A stretch of 60,704 nucleotides of DNA from Xanthobacteraceae bacterium (GTDB lineage: Bacteria; Pseudomonadota; Alphaproteobacteria; Rhizobiales; Xanthobacteraceae), in contig JALHLQ010000003.1 of assembly GCA_022844485.1 (NCBI GenBank), positions 105,921-166,624 on the forward strand. Direction: 5' to 3'. The notes beneath the pieces were generated by a model. That model searched no databases. It was not told the origin of the DNA and worked only from the letters and a program-made list of their open reading frames with translations. Positions 1-9,765 of this stretch are shown here, piece after piece. The stretch's first letter is position 1. Every line of letters begins with the position of its first letter. A program made the position numbers and the translations under genes.

Positions 1-1455
1 TTCTCTCCCGACTCGCTAGCGGGGCGCATCGAGGATGCGAAATCGACGGTATTGGTCACCGCCGACGAAGGCGTTCGCGGCGGACGAAAGATTCCGCTCA
101 AGGCCAATGCCGATGTCGCGGCCGACAAAGCCGGCGGAGTCGCCTCGATCATCGTCGTCCGCCACACGCGCGGCAAAGTCGACATGAAGGCCGGGCGGGA
201 CGTCTACTATGACGAGGCCGCGAAATCGGTTGCGGTCGATTGTCCGTGCGAGGAGATCAGCGCGGAGGATCCGCTCTTTATTCTCTACACCTCAGGTTCG
301 ACCGGGAAGCCGAAAGGCGTTCTGCACACCAGCGGCGGCTATCTTGTCTTCGCCGCGATGACCCACCAGTATGTCTTCGATTATCACGACGGCGACATCT
401 ACTGGTGCACGGCCGATGTCGGCTGGGTGACCGGACACAGCTACATCATCTACGGCCCGCTTGCCAACGGCGCAACCACGCTGATGTTCGAGGGCGTACC
501 GAACTACCCGTCGATGTCGCGGTTCTGGGAAGTCATCGATAAGCACAAGGTGCACACGTTCTACACCGCGCCCACCGCCATCCGCGCGCTGATGCAGGCG
601 GGCGACGCGCCGGTGAAGAAGACCTCGCGCGCCTCGCTCCGCCTCCTCGGCAGCGTCGGCGAGCCGATCAATCCGGAGGCCTGGGAATGGTATCACCGCG
701 TGGTCGGCGACGACCGGTGTCCGATCGTCGACACTTGGTGGCAAACGGAAACCGGCGGCATCCTGATTACGCCGCTGCCGGGCGCGACCAAGCTGAAACC
801 TGGTTCCGCGACGCGGCCGTTCTTTGGCATCATCCCGCAGATCGTGGACGGGACCGGCAACGTGCTCGACGGCGCGGGGCAAGGAAACCTGGTCATCGCC
901 GATTCCTGGCCGGGCCAGATGCGCACCGTCTATGGCGATCATCAGCGCTTCGTGGACACCTATTTCAGGACCTACGAGGGCAAGTATTTCACCGGCGACG
1001 GATGCCGCCGCGACGCCGACGGCTACTACTGGATCACCGGGCGCGTGGACGATGTCATCAACGTCTCCGGCCACCGGCTCGGCACGGCGGAGGTGGAATC
1101 TGCGCTTGTCGCGCATCCGAAAGTGTCCGAAGCGGCCGTGGTTGGCTATCCGCACGACATCAAGGGCCAGGGCATCTATGCCTATGTCACTTTGATGAGC
1201 GGCGAGAAGCCGAATGAGGAACTGCGCAAGGACCTCGTCAATTGGGTGCGCAAGGAGATCGGTCCGATCGCCTCGCCCGATCTCATCCAGTTCGCGCCGA
1301 GCCTGCCGAAGACGCGATCGGGCAAGATCATGCGCCGCATCCTGCGCAAGATCGCCGAAGACGAATTCGGCAATCTCGGCGACACCTCGACGCTCGCCGA
1401 CCCGGCCGTCGTCGACGATCTCGTGAGCAATCGGCAGAACCGCAAGAGCGCATAG
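1..1455 (+). CDS. acs: Acetyl-CoA synthetase, 5'-truncated by the window edge
   Basis: AMP-forming acetate-CoA ligase: makes acetyl-CoA from acetate, ATP and CoA through acetyl-AMP in the cytosol. The frame is already open at base 1 and encodes 484 residues, so about the first 160 residues of a roughly 650-residue enzyme lie outside the window. Adenylation motifs are visible in order: [11 protein letters not shown] (bases 286-318), [10 protein letters not shown], and the hinge region [18 protein letters not shown]. The C-terminal [13 protein letters not shown] holds the lysine that is acetylated to switch off characterised Acs enzymes. It stops at a TAG; a 263-base gap without an evident gene separates it from the next gene, so the two are probably separate units. 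Confidence 0.95.
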   Translation, partial: FSPDSLAGRIEDAKSTVLVTADEGVRGGRKIPLKANADVAADKAGGVASIIVVRHTRGKVDMKAGRDVYYDEAAKSVAVDCPCEEISAEDPLFILYTSGSTGKPKGVLHTSGGYLVFAAMTHQYVFDYHDGDIYWCTADVGWVTGHSYIIYGPLANGATTLMFEGVPNYPSMSRFWEVIDKHKVHTFYTAPTAIRALMQAGDAPVKKTSRASLRLLGSVGEPINPEAWEWYHRVVGDDRCPIVDTWWQTETGGILITPLPGATKLKPGSATRPFFGIIPQIVDGTGNVLDGAGQGNLVIADSWPGQMRTVYGDHQRFVDTYFRTYEGKYFTGDGCRRDADGYYWITGRVDDVINVSGHRLGTAEVESALVAHPKVSEAAVVGYPHDIKGQGIYAYVTLMSGEKPNEELRKDLVNWVRKEIGPIASPDLIQFAPSLPKTRSGKIMRRILRKIAEDEFGNLGDTSTLADPAVVDDLVSNRQNRKSA

Positions 1456-1718
1456 CGTTCGATCGGTCAGCCCTTGAAATGATGCGCCGCAGCTCGTCCT
1501 TTTTTTCGGCGCAAGCGGTTCCCGCGCCGCGGCGGCAGCGAGCGCAGCCGCGCGACCGGAACGAGTCGGCGCGATTTGCATTTCTTCTACATAGGCTACC
1601 GGGGTTGGCTCGCAGAAGAGTTCCGCGTGCGGACGTTTGGCGTCACTCGCAGTTCGGCTCGGACGCGCCAAGGGAGGAGGTTTGTTGGCGTTGTGCGAGT
1701 TGAGGCGTTGAGGGTGTC

Positions 1719-2243
1719 ATGCGTTTGCGGGTTACGTTGCTCGCGGCCGCTGTTGCGGCCGCAATATCAGGAATTCCGGCCTCCGGTTCGGCTCATGCGC
1801 GCGAGCTGGTGACGTTTTCGGAGAACGGCTATTCGCCCGGCACCGTCGTGGTCCGCACGAGCGAGCGCCGTCTCTATTACGTGCTCGGTGACGGGCGCGC
1901 CCTTCGCTACAGCGTCGGGGTCGGCCGTCCGGGCAAGCAGTGGTCCGGCGCGACGCGCATCAACGGCAAGCACATCCGCCCGGCCTGGTCGCCGCCGGCC
2001 GATGTCAAGCGCGACAAGCCGTCGATCGCCAACTACATCCCCGGCGGAAGCCCGAGCAATCCGATGGGCGCGGCCGCGCTGACGCTCGATGCGGGCGGGG
2101 GCGAATACGCCATCCACGGCACGAACCGGCCGGGTTCCATCGGCGGCTTCGTGTCCTATGGCTGCATTCGGATGCACAACAGCGATGTCATCGATCTCTA
2201 TCAGCGCGTTAGCGTCGGCACGCCGGTCGTCGTTACGCGCTGA
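1719..2243 (+). CDS. L,D-transpeptidase (YkuD/ErfK family), secreted
   Basis: 174-residue periplasmic protein. An N-terminal signal peptide (hydrophobic from about residue 5 to 19, ending near SAHA) is followed by one YkuD domain. The catalytic signature is HGTNRPGSIGG then VSYGCIRMHN, with His near residue 133 and Cys at 149. Family members form 3-3 peptidoglycan cross-links or attach lipoproteins to the wall; which of these this one does cannot be read from sequence. The ATG at 1719 has a GAGGG ribosome site five bases upstream. It is one of two L,D-transpeptidases in this window; the other, at 26934, belongs to a different branch. Confidence 0.9.
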   Translation: MRLRVTLLAAAVAAAISGIPASGSAHARELVTFSENGYSPGTVVVRTSERRLYYVLGDGRALRYSVGVGRPGKQWSGATRINGKHIRPAWSPPADVKRDKPSIANYIPGGSPSNPMGAAALTLDAGGGEYAIHGTNRPGSIGGFVSYGCIRMHNSDVIDLYQRVSVGTPVVVTR

Positions 2244-2329
2244 CGTGCGGCGAAATCGGCCGCACACCAGTGTCCGGGGCGTCCCTTCGCCCGAGAGGAG
2301 CCCTTCTCTTGCTGACATTGGAGACTGCA

Positions 2330-2644
2330 ATGAAACAACTTCTTGCTATGGCCTGCGCCGCCGGGATCGCTCTCGCCTGGGCCGCGCCGGCGCGGGCTGA
2401 TCTGAAGCCGGTGGTGGTTCCACCGAAGCCCGTGCACCACCACCATCATTTCGGAGGCTCATCCAACCACTGGCCGGTGTGGGTGATCATGGGTTGCGCC
2501 ACAGGCGTCGTCGTCGCCGCCGTGGCCGTGAATGCGAGCCAGAACCGCCAGCTCACGGCGGGCGAAGCCTGGACCTGCGGTCTCGGCGCGCTGTTCGCCC
2601 AGCCGGTCGCGCCAATGGCGGTCCCTGTGCGCGCGAGCTACTAA
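2330..2644 (+). CDS. Small secreted or membrane protein of unknown function
   Basis: 104 residues. The ATG at 2330 gives a clear signal peptide (MKQLLAMACAAGIALAWAAP, cut near ARA). A run of five histidines (VHHHHHFGG) follows, then a hydrophobic stretch (VWVIMGCATGVVVAAVAV) that could span a membrane, and a Cys-containing tail (GEAWTCGLGALF). I do not recognise a named family, although short proteins with a similar 'LT-EAWTCGL' tail occur in bradyrhizobia as far as I recall. The His cluster could bind metal, but that is only a guess. It lies between the L,D-transpeptidase and the tRNA with no overlap to either. Confidence 0.7.
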   Translation: MKQLLAMACAAGIALAWAAPARADLKPVVVPPKPVHHHHHFGGSSNHWPVWVIMGCATGVVVAAVAVNASQNRQLTAGEAWTCGLGALFAQPVAPMAVPVRASY

Positions 2645-2760
2645 AGGTTCTCCCCGAGACGAATCGCCGCCCGCGGTTGCCCGCTGCGGGCGGCATCCAT
2701 AACTGTCTGGAGAACGTGAGAGCATGGCACGTAAGCGTCCCGCGCGGGCGTTGGCGCAGG

Positions 2761-2789
2761 TTGCCAAGCCGGGGATGTTTTGGCATAGG
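2761..2789 (+). promoter_or_regulatory. Possible sigma-70 promoter of the tRNA-Gly gene
   Basis: TTGCCA (2761-2766), a 17-base spacer and CATAGG (2784-2789). The -35 half is good, the -10 half weak (3 of 6). It lies about 31 bases before the mature tRNA, which would leave a short leader for RNase P to remove. Confidence 0.3.
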
Positions 2790-2820
2790 TGGCGCCCCAG
2801 CCAAGCTGGCGCTTTCGGAT

Positions 2821-2895
2821 GCGGGTGTAGCTCAGGGGTAGAGCACAACCTTGCCAAGGTTGGGGTCGAGGGTTCGAATCCCTTCGCCCGCTCCA
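2821..2895 (+). tRNA. tRNA-Gly (GCC anticodon)
   Basis: A complete 75-base cloverleaf including an encoded CCA. The acceptor stem GCGGGTG pairs with CGCCCGC (one G-U), the D arm is CTCAGGGGTAGAG, the anticodon loop CTTGCCAAG places GCC at 2853-2855, and the T arm is GGGTTCGAATCCC. The discriminator base is T, as usual for bacterial tRNA-Gly. It reads Gly codons GGC and GGU, heavily used in this GC-rich genome. A protein gene begins 33 bases after the CCA. Confidence 0.97.
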
Positions 2896-2928
2896 ATTCA
2901 AAACGTCTTCATCGAGCTGGAGGCGCGC

Positions 2929-3891
2929 TTGGCTCGGACCAGCTTGGATCGAAGCGGCGCGCCCGTGTGGCCTGATATACCCTATGAGCCCTGGCGGGAG
3001 ACCTGCAGCGCGCTGCATCTCTACACCCAAATGATCGGCAAGTACCGCCTCGCGCGGACCCCATGGGTGAACCACTCCTGGCACGCGACCCTTTATGTCA
3101 ACGCATGCGGGTTCACCACGGGAGTGGTGCCGGACGGGCCTTGTGGTGTCGAACTCTCGTTTGATCTGATCGACCATGCTCTTGTCGGCGTCGCCGCGGG
3201 CGGACGATCGGCTCGCTTCGGCCTCGGTCCGATGTCGGTCGCCGATTTTCATGAACGGCTTCTCGGACTGCTGCGCTTCCTCGACGCCACGCCCGTCTTC
3301 CACGGCCGGCCGAACGAATTGCCCGATCCTGTTCGGTTCGCCGAGGACCGCGCGGAACGCCCCTACGACGCCGAGGCCGTGACGCGCTTCTTCCAGGCGG
3401 CGCTTGCGGTCGACCGGGTGCTGAAGCGCTTTCGCACCGCCTATCTCGGCAAAGTGAGTCCGGTGCATCTCTTCTGGGGCAGCTTCGACCTGGCGGTGAC
3501 GCGGTTCTCCGGGCGCCTCGCGCCGCCGCACCCGGGCGGAATTCCGCACCTGCCCGACAGCGTCACGCGCGAAGCCTATAGTCACGAGGTTTCCTCGGCC
3601 GGCTTTTGGCCGGGCGGAAGCGGCGTCGATTATCCGGCCTTCTATTCCTATGCGTATCCGGCGCCGGACGGTTTTGCCAAAGCGCGCGTGTCGCCGGGGG
3701 CTGCGTTTTACGATGAGATGCTCGGCGAGTTCTTGCTGCCTTACGACGCGGTCAGACGCGCGCGCGATCCCGAAGCGGCGCTCATGAGCTTTCTGGAAAG
3801 CACCTACCGGGCGGCGGCCGATCTCGGCGGCTGGGATCGGGCGGCGCTCGAATGCGCCGTGGGGGAACCGGGCCGGCCGCGGCCGATGTGA
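2929..3891 (+). CDS. DUF5996 family protein
   Basis: About 320 residues from a TTG start at 2929, which has GGAGG (2919-2923) five bases upstream. An upstream start in this frame would lie inside the tRNA and is rejected. The protein has no signal peptide or membrane segment and is rich in Trp/Tyr/His motifs (WVNHSWHATLYVN, VHLFWGSFDLAVTRFSGR, DYPAFYSYAYPAPDGF). I recognise this pattern as DUF5996, a family without an assigned function. The rigid His/Trp motifs suggest a conserved pocket but give no reaction. It has no room for an obvious promoter of its own and may be expressed from the tRNA promoter. Confidence 0.8.
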   Translation: MARTSLDRSGAPVWPDIPYEPWRETCSALHLYTQMIGKYRLARTPWVNHSWHATLYVNACGFTTGVVPDGPCGVELSFDLIDHALVGVAAGGRSARFGLGPMSVADFHERLLGLLRFLDATPVFHGRPNELPDPVRFAEDRAERPYDAEAVTRFFQAALAVDRVLKRFRTAYLGKVSPVHLFWGSFDLAVTRFSGRLAPPHPGGIPHLPDSVTREAYSHEVSSAGFWPGGSGVDYPAFYSYAYPAPDGFAKARVSPGAAFYDEMLGEFLLPYDAVRRARDPEAALMSFLESTYRAAADLGGWDRAALECAVGEPGRPRPM

Positions 3892-3926
3892 ACCGGATAG
3901 CGGCCTCCACTCGGCCGGAAAATGCG

Positions 3927-4568
3927 CTAGCGACCCGCGTCAAGCCAAAGCCGCACGGCGAAGGCGCCCATCAATCCGGCGAAGAGGTAGTCGACGACGC
4001 GCATCACGCGCGGCGAGCGTTGCGCGGCTCTGGCGACGCGGGTCGCGGCGAGCACGAGCAGCGCGCAGGTCGGCACCGCCAGCCCGGTGAAGAACAGCCC
4101 GAGAAAGAGCAGCTTGCCTGCGGCGTTCGGATCGTCCGCCGAGACGAATTGCGGCAGGAACGTCACGAAGAACATCACGATTTTCGGATTCAGGAGATTG
4201 ATTGCAAGGCCCATCGCATAGACCTGCGCGAGCGGACGGCGGACGCCTTTTTCGCTGGACACGCGCAGCGCCGAGCCGCGCCGGATCGCCTCGACGGCGA
4301 GCCACACGAGATAGAGCGCGCCCGCGATCTTGACCACGGTGAATGCCGTCGCCGAGGCGAGCAGAAGCGCCGACAGTCCGAACGCGGCAAGCATCGAATG
4401 CACCAGCAGTCCGCTGATCGCGCCGAACATTGCGGCGAAGCCGCGGGCGCGCCCCGCCGCGAGCGTTTGCCCGACAAAGAGCGTCATGTCGGGCCCCGGC
4501 GTGAAGATCAGGACCAGCGAGGCCGCGCTGAAGGCGAGCAGCACGTCAATATTCGGCGCGAAGATCAT
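3927..4568 (-). CDS. LysE/RhtB family amino-acid exporter
   Basis: 213-residue inner-membrane protein with about six hydrophobic helices. The family signature near the N-terminus reads FTPGPDMTLFVGQTLAAGR, and LLNPKIVMFFVTFLPQF marks the conserved fourth-helix region. Members export amino acids or related metabolites; the substrate here is unknown. The start is fixed by an ATGA overlap (bases 4565-4568) with the stop of the upstream isomerase gene, so the two are translationally coupled. A longer in-frame start 36 bases upstream is therefore unlikely. The pairing suggests export of a product linked to the isomerase, but this is inference. Confidence 0.88.
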   Translation of the reverse strand: MIFAPNIDVLLAFSAASLVLIFTPGPDMTLFVGQTLAAGRARGFAAMFGAISGLLVHSMLAAFGLSALLLASATAFTVVKIAGALYLVWLAVEAIRRGSALRVSSEKGVRRPLAQVYAMGLAINLLNPKIVMFFVTFLPQFVSADDPNAAGKLLFLGLFFTGLAVPTCALLVLAATRVARAAQRSPRVMRVVDYLFAGLMGAFAVRLWLDAGR

Positions 4569-5188
4569 GGTCGGACTTGCGGCTCCTGCCTTCGTTGCGT
4601 CCACGCGAGCGCCTGGTCCAATCGATCATTGCCCCAGAAGAGCTCGCCGTCCTCGGTCACGAAGCTGGGCGCGCCGAAGAGGCCGCGCGCCTGCCCTTCC
4701 TCCGTGTTGCTTCGCAGCCTCGCCTTGATCTCGTCCGACTGCGCGCGTTCGAGCACCGACTCGGCGTCGTGCCCGAGCCGCGTGATGATCTCGCCGATGA
4801 CCGCCGCATCGCTGATCTGCCGGCCCTCGCCGAACTCGGCGAGATACACGGCTTTCACGAAGTCTTCGCCGAACCCTTGCTCGATCGCGGCCAGCGCCGC
4901 GCGCGCCGCGTTCAGTCCGTTCTGCGGAAAGGGGTCGGGAATCCGAAACGGCGCATTCAGCTCCGCGCACAGCCGCTCGATGTCGCGCCACATGTAGCGG
5001 CCCTTCACGGGATAGAGATTGAAGGGCGAGGAATCCCAGCCCTGCGCCTTGAAGATCGGCCCGAGCAAAAACGGACGCCACCGCAATTGCACGCCGGCGC
5101 GCGCCGCCGCGTCGCCTGCGCGCATGGCGGCGACATAGGAATAGGTGGATGCGAATTCGAACCAGAAATCGAGGGAGGGGCGAGACAT
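4565..5188 (-). CDS. 2-hydroxychromene-2-carboxylate isomerase family (DsbA-like fold)
   Basis: 207 residues, cytosolic. The N-terminus LDFWFEFASTYSYVAAMR matches HCCA isomerases, in which a serine replaces the DsbA cysteine and glutathione acts as cofactor. The cis-proline loop is GLFGAPSFVTEDGELFWGNDR. In naphthalene degraders the enzyme interconverts HCCA and trans-o-hydroxybenzylidenepyruvate, but many bacteria carry homologues without that pathway. No aromatic-degradation genes are nearby, so a general GST-kappa-like role is as likely. It heads a two-gene leftward operon with the LysE-type exporter. Confidence 0.85.
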   Translation of the reverse strand: MSRPSLDFWFEFASTYSYVAAMRAGDAAARAGVQLRWRPFLLGPIFKAQGWDSSPFNLYPVKGRYMWRDIERLCAELNAPFRIPDPFPQNGLNAARAALAAIEQGFGEDFVKAVYLAEFGEGRQISDAAVIGEIITRLGHDAESVLERAQSDEIKARLRSNTEEGQARGLFGAPSFVTEDGELFWGNDRLDQALAWTQRRQEPQVRP

Positions 5189-5361
5189 GGGCCGGCGTCC
5201 GTGCAGCGTCCGCTACTCAACCACGGGCATCGGCAGCCGTCGATTGCATTCGCGATGGGGCTTCCATGTCATTCCGGCAAAAGTGAAGCTCGCGCGCAGC
5301 CACCGCCGTGTTGCAAACGTCTTCGTGGAATGCGAAGACAGTCGGGGGCGCGCAGCATCAG

Positions 5362-6870
5362 GTGAACATCTTGCGCAGCCGGCTCGCACGTCTTCTCGTT
5401 CTCATTCCCACGCTGCTTGCGTTTCATCTCGCTCCGGTCCCGGCGCAGGAGGCCAAGTCTGCGGCCGAGCCGCGCGTCGCCGCCTCCGGCGTGCTCGCGA
5501 TGCTCCCGGCGGATTCGCGCACCGAGCACGTGCTCGACCTCGGCCGCGAGAAACTGGCCTATGCCGCGGTCGCCGGGACGCTGCCGCTGAGGGATCAAAA
5601 CGGCGAGCTTTCGGCCGCCGTTTTCTACACCGCCTACACGCTTGCCGGGGCGAATGTGCCGACGCGCCCGCTTACCTTTGTCTTCAACGGCGGCCCGGGC
5701 GCCGCCTCCGTCTATCTGCATCTCGGCCTCGTCGGTCCGACCATTGTCGAGTTCGGAGCGAAGCCGGACGGCTCCGACCCGCAACTGCGGCCCAATCCCG
5801 ACACCTGGCTGAAATTCACCGATCTCGTGATGATCGACCCGGTCGGCGCCGGCTGGAGTCGCGCCGCCAAAGCGGACGGCACGGGCGCCTTTTGGGGCGT
5901 GCGCCAGGACGCGCAGGCGCTCGCCAAGGTGATCGCGCTCTATGTCGCGCGCAACGGCCGCACGGCATCGCCAAAATACCTTCTGGGCGAGTCTTATGGC
6001 GGTTTCCGCGCGGCAAAGGTCGCGCAGGTGCTGAAGAGCGAGCAGGGCATCCTCGCGAACGGCATCGTGATGGTGTCGCCGTTTCTCGACGGCGGGCTGA
6101 CCTTCGGCGGCCGTTCGCCGCTGGTTGCCGCCTTGCAGTTGCCCTCGCTCGCCGCGGCCGAGCTCGACAGGGCCAACCGCTTCAGCGACGAGGCGCTGCG
6201 CGCGGCCGAGCGTTTCGCGGTGACCGATTATCTTACGACGCTCGCCGGACGTCCGCCGGGAGCGGAAGAAGGGCGGGCCTTTTATGCACGGATCGCCGAA
6301 CTGACCGGACTTCCGCTCGAGGCCGTGATCCGCGCCCGCGGCTTTGTGCGCGAAGCCTATGGGCAGCACGCGCGTCTCCGCCGCAAGGAGGTCGTGAGCG
6401 CCTATGACGCGGCCTTCGCCACGCCCGACCCGCATCCCGAATCGATCGCGCGCGAGGGCGGCGATCCGGTACTCGACGGTTTCACCCAGGCGCTGGGCGG
6501 CGCCTTTGTCGGCTACGCGCGCGACAAGCTCGGCTTCAAGACCGATATGACCTTTCACCTGCTGAACCGCGAAGTGAGCGGCAAGTGGGATTGGGGCGGT
6601 GGGGGGCGAAGCCGCGCCAGCGCGAGCGAGGAGCTGCGCGAGCTGATGGCGTTCACGCCGAGTTTCCGCCTGCTTGTCGCGCATGGCCGAAGCGACATCG
6701 TCACGCCCTACGGCGCCACCCGCCACGTGCTCGATCACCTGCCCGAATTCACCTACCCGCGCGCCAGGCTCGCGCTCTACAAGGGCGGGCATATGTTCTA
6801 TTTCGACCGGGACACGCGGGCGGCGTTTACGGCCGAGGCCGCTGGTTTTTACCGTGGCGGCGGACCTTGA
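5362..6870 (+). CDS. S10 family serine carboxypeptidase, secreted
   Basis: 502 residues from GTG 5362, chosen because it gives a signal peptide (LARLLVLIPTLLAFHLAP, cut near VPAQE). The peptidase shows the oxyanion motif FNGGPGAASVYLH, the nucleophile elbow GESYGGFRAAKV (Ser211), Asp445 in AHGRSDIVTPYG and His477 in KGGHMFYFDRD, so the catalytic triad is intact. S10 enzymes remove C-terminal amino acids from peptides; bacterial periplasmic members are poorly studied. The gene is divergent from the isomerase/LysE pair. A perfect 7-base inverted repeat (GTCTTCG/CGAAGAC, 5319-5339) lies just before the start. Confidence 0.88.
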   Translation: MNILRSRLARLLVLIPTLLAFHLAPVPAQEAKSAAEPRVAASGVLAMLPADSRTEHVLDLGREKLAYAAVAGTLPLRDQNGELSAAVFYTAYTLAGANVPTRPLTFVFNGGPGAASVYLHLGLVGPTIVEFGAKPDGSDPQLRPNPDTWLKFTDLVMIDPVGAGWSRAAKADGTGAFWGVRQDAQALAKVIALYVARNGRTASPKYLLGESYGGFRAAKVAQVLKSEQGILANGIVMVSPFLDGGLTFGGRSPLVAALQLPSLAAAELDRANRFSDEALRAAERFAVTDYLTTLAGRPPGAEEGRAFYARIAELTGLPLEAVIRARGFVREAYGQHARLRRKEVVSAYDAAFATPDPHPESIAREGGDPVLDGFTQALGGAFVGYARDKLGFKTDMTFHLLNREVSGKWDWGGGGRSRASASEELRELMAFTPSFRLLVAHGRSDIVTPYGATRHVLDHLPEFTYPRARLALYKGGHMFYFDRDTRAAFTAEAAGFYRGGGP

Positions 6871-6938
6871 GCCCCGCCCGCTTGCCCTCGGGACCGTTCG
6901 CCCTATAGTCCGCGCGCAATCGTGTGGGCGGGACAATC

Positions 6939-8171
<1,233 letters not shown>

Positions 8172-8198
8172 GCGCGCTGTGAGAACGCCTTGGCCCGC

Positions 8199-8708
8199 AT
8201 GCCGCTGACTCCCGACGAACTCTTCGCCTTTCTCGACCGCCTCGGCATCCCGCATCGCACGGTCGAGCATCCGCCGCTGTTCACCGTCGAGCAGTCGAAG
8301 GCCTTGCGCGGCACGATTCCCGGCGGGCACACGAAGAACCTGTTCTTGCGCGACAAGAAGGCGACGGTATTTCTCGTCGTCGCCGACGAGGAAGCCGACA
8401 TCGACCTGAAAACGCTCCATCACCGGCTCGGGGCGGGCCGCTTCTCGTTCGGCCCGGCCGACCTCATGCGCGAGCTGCTCGGCGTCGAGCCCGGCGCGGT
8501 CACCCCATTCGGGCTCGTCCATGACACGCAGGCGCGGGTGCATGTGGTGCTCGACCGGGCGATGATGGAGCACGAGACGCTCAACTACCATCCGCTCGTG
8601 AACACGATGACCACGTCGATCGCCCGCGACGACCTGCTGAAATTCCTCCACGCGACCGGTCACGACCCCCGGATCGAGCAGGTTTCCGGCCGCCCGGCCA
8701 CTGCGTAA
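8199..8708 (+). CDS. Prolyl-tRNA editing family protein (ProX/PrdX, YbaK-like)
   Basis: 169 residues from ATG 8199 (a TTG nine bases upstream is possible). It is a single INS/YbaK domain; the conserved core includes GGHTKNLFLRDKKATVFLVV and the closing NYHPLVNTMTTSIARDDLLK. Free-standing members deacylate mischarged tRNA, typically Ala-tRNA(Pro) for PrdX. Alphaproteobacterial ProRS often lacks the built-in editing domain, so this may supply editing in trans. It follows argG by 27 bases and may share its transcript. Confidence 0.87.
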   Translation: MPLTPDELFAFLDRLGIPHRTVEHPPLFTVEQSKALRGTIPGGHTKNLFLRDKKATVFLVVADEEADIDLKTLHHRLGAGRFSFGPADLMRELLGVEPGAVTPFGLVHDTQARVHVVLDRAMMEHETLNYHPLVNTMTTSIARDDLLKFLHATGHDPRIEQVSGRPATA

Positions 8709-8785
8709 GATGATTGCAATCGGGCATGTCCTGCCCATCTTTAAGGACGGATTATGCGCTGTTTGGCGCTCATCAGGGGCTTTGC

Positions 8786-9694
8786 ATGTTGAACTTCGGG
8801 AATGCCGCCGCCGCGACGGCGGCCGACGATGTGATCAAGGACACGACCACCCAGGCTTTCATGAAGGACGTCATCGAGGAGTCGCGGCGCCAGCCCGTGC
8901 TCGTCGACTTCTGGGCGCCCTGGTGCGGCCCCTGCAAGCAGCTCACGCCGGTCCTGGAGAAGGTGGTCCGCGCCGCCAAGGGGAAGGTGAAGCTCGTCAA
9001 GATGAACATCGACGAGCACCCCCAGATCGCGGGCCAGATGGGCATCCAGTCCATCCCCGCCGTGATCGCCTTCGCCAACGGCCAGCCGGCCGACGGTTTC
9101 ATGGGGGCACTGCCGGAGCGGCAGGTGACGGCCTTCATCGAGCGCATCACGCAGGACCGCATCGGCGGCGAGGAAACGGACCTCTTGAAAGTGGCCGATG
9201 CGGCGCTGGTGGAGGGTAACGCCACCGACGCCGCCGAGCTCTACGCCCGCGTGCTGGCAGGCGACTCGGGCAACACGCACGCGCTGGCGGGGCTCGCCCG
9301 CTGCTATGTCGAGACCGGCGCCATCGAGCAGGCCAAGCAGACGCTCGCCTTGGTTCCCGAGGCGAAGCGCAACGAAGCGCCGGTTGCGGCGGCGCGCGCC
9401 GCGCTGGACATCGCCGAGCAAGCCGCCACCCTCGGTCCCATCGCCGAGCTCGAGCAGAAGGTTGCGAGCAATCCCGCCGACCATCAGGCGCGGTTCGATC
9501 TGGCGGTGGCGCTCAACGGCAAGGGGCGCAAGCTCGAAGCCGTCGACCATCTGTTGCAGATCGTGCGGCGCGACCGCGCCTGGAACGAGGACGGCGCGCG
9601 CAAGCAGCTCGTGCAGTTTTTCGAGGCCTGGGGCCCGACCGACGAAGCCACGATCGAAGGTCGCCGCAGATTGTCGTCAATCCTGTTTGCTTGA
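8786..9694 (+). CDS. Thioredoxin-TPR co-chaperone (CnoX/YbbN family)
   Basis: 302 residues from ATG 8786, with AGGGG upstream at good spacing. The N-terminal thioredoxin domain (about residues 20-125) carries an intact active site WAPWCGPCKQ with Cys47 and Cys50. The C-terminal half is helical TPR-like repeats. E. coli CnoX has lost the CxxC oxidoreductase pair and acts as a holdase delivering clients to GroEL, whereas alphaproteobacterial members keep the cysteines and can act as both reductase and holdase. A Lon-type domain gene and a Trm112 gene follow. Confidence 0.9.
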   Translation: MLNFGNAAAATAADDVIKDTTTQAFMKDVIEESRRQPVLVDFWAPWCGPCKQLTPVLEKVVRAAKGKVKLVKMNIDEHPQIAGQMGIQSIPAVIAFANGQPADGFMGALPERQVTAFIERITQDRIGGEETDLLKVADAALVEGNATDAAELYARVLAGDSGNTHALAGLARCYVETGAIEQAKQTLALVPEAKRNEAPVAAARAALDIAEQAATLGPIAELEQKVASNPADHQARFDLAVALNGKGRKLEAVDHLLQIVRRDRAWNEDGARKQLVQFFEAWGPTDEATIEGRRRLSSILFA

Positions 9695-9698
9695 ACCT

Positions 9699-9748
9699 GG
9701 CGCATTTTCCGGCGAAGTGGACACCGGTTCGCCGCAAGAAAATGCGCC
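9699..9748. repeat. Palindromic intergenic repeat, family B, copy 1
   Basis: A perfect 11-base terminal inverted repeat, GGCGCATTTTC (9699-9709) and GAAAATGCGCC (9738-9748), encloses GGCGAAGTGGACACCGGTTC. The core recurs at 54991 and, reversed, at 59188. It starts right after the stop of the thioredoxin-TPR gene and ends 17 bases before the next ATG. Confidence 0.85.
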
Positions 9749-9765
9749 AAAGTAAAAAATAGCAG

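Noticed and set aside
292..1671. Long minus-strand open frame opposite acs
   Set aside because: It is a GC-rich shadow frame; the plus strand encodes an unmistakable Acs with all motifs.
2724..2975. Small plus-strand gene starting before tRNA-Gly
   Set aside because: Its frame runs straight through the tRNA and has no family features.
5269..6936. 555-codon minus-strand open frame opposite the S10 peptidase
   Set aside because: Low-complexity Arg/Ala/Gly-rich translation with no family features, while the plus strand has a full catalytic triad.
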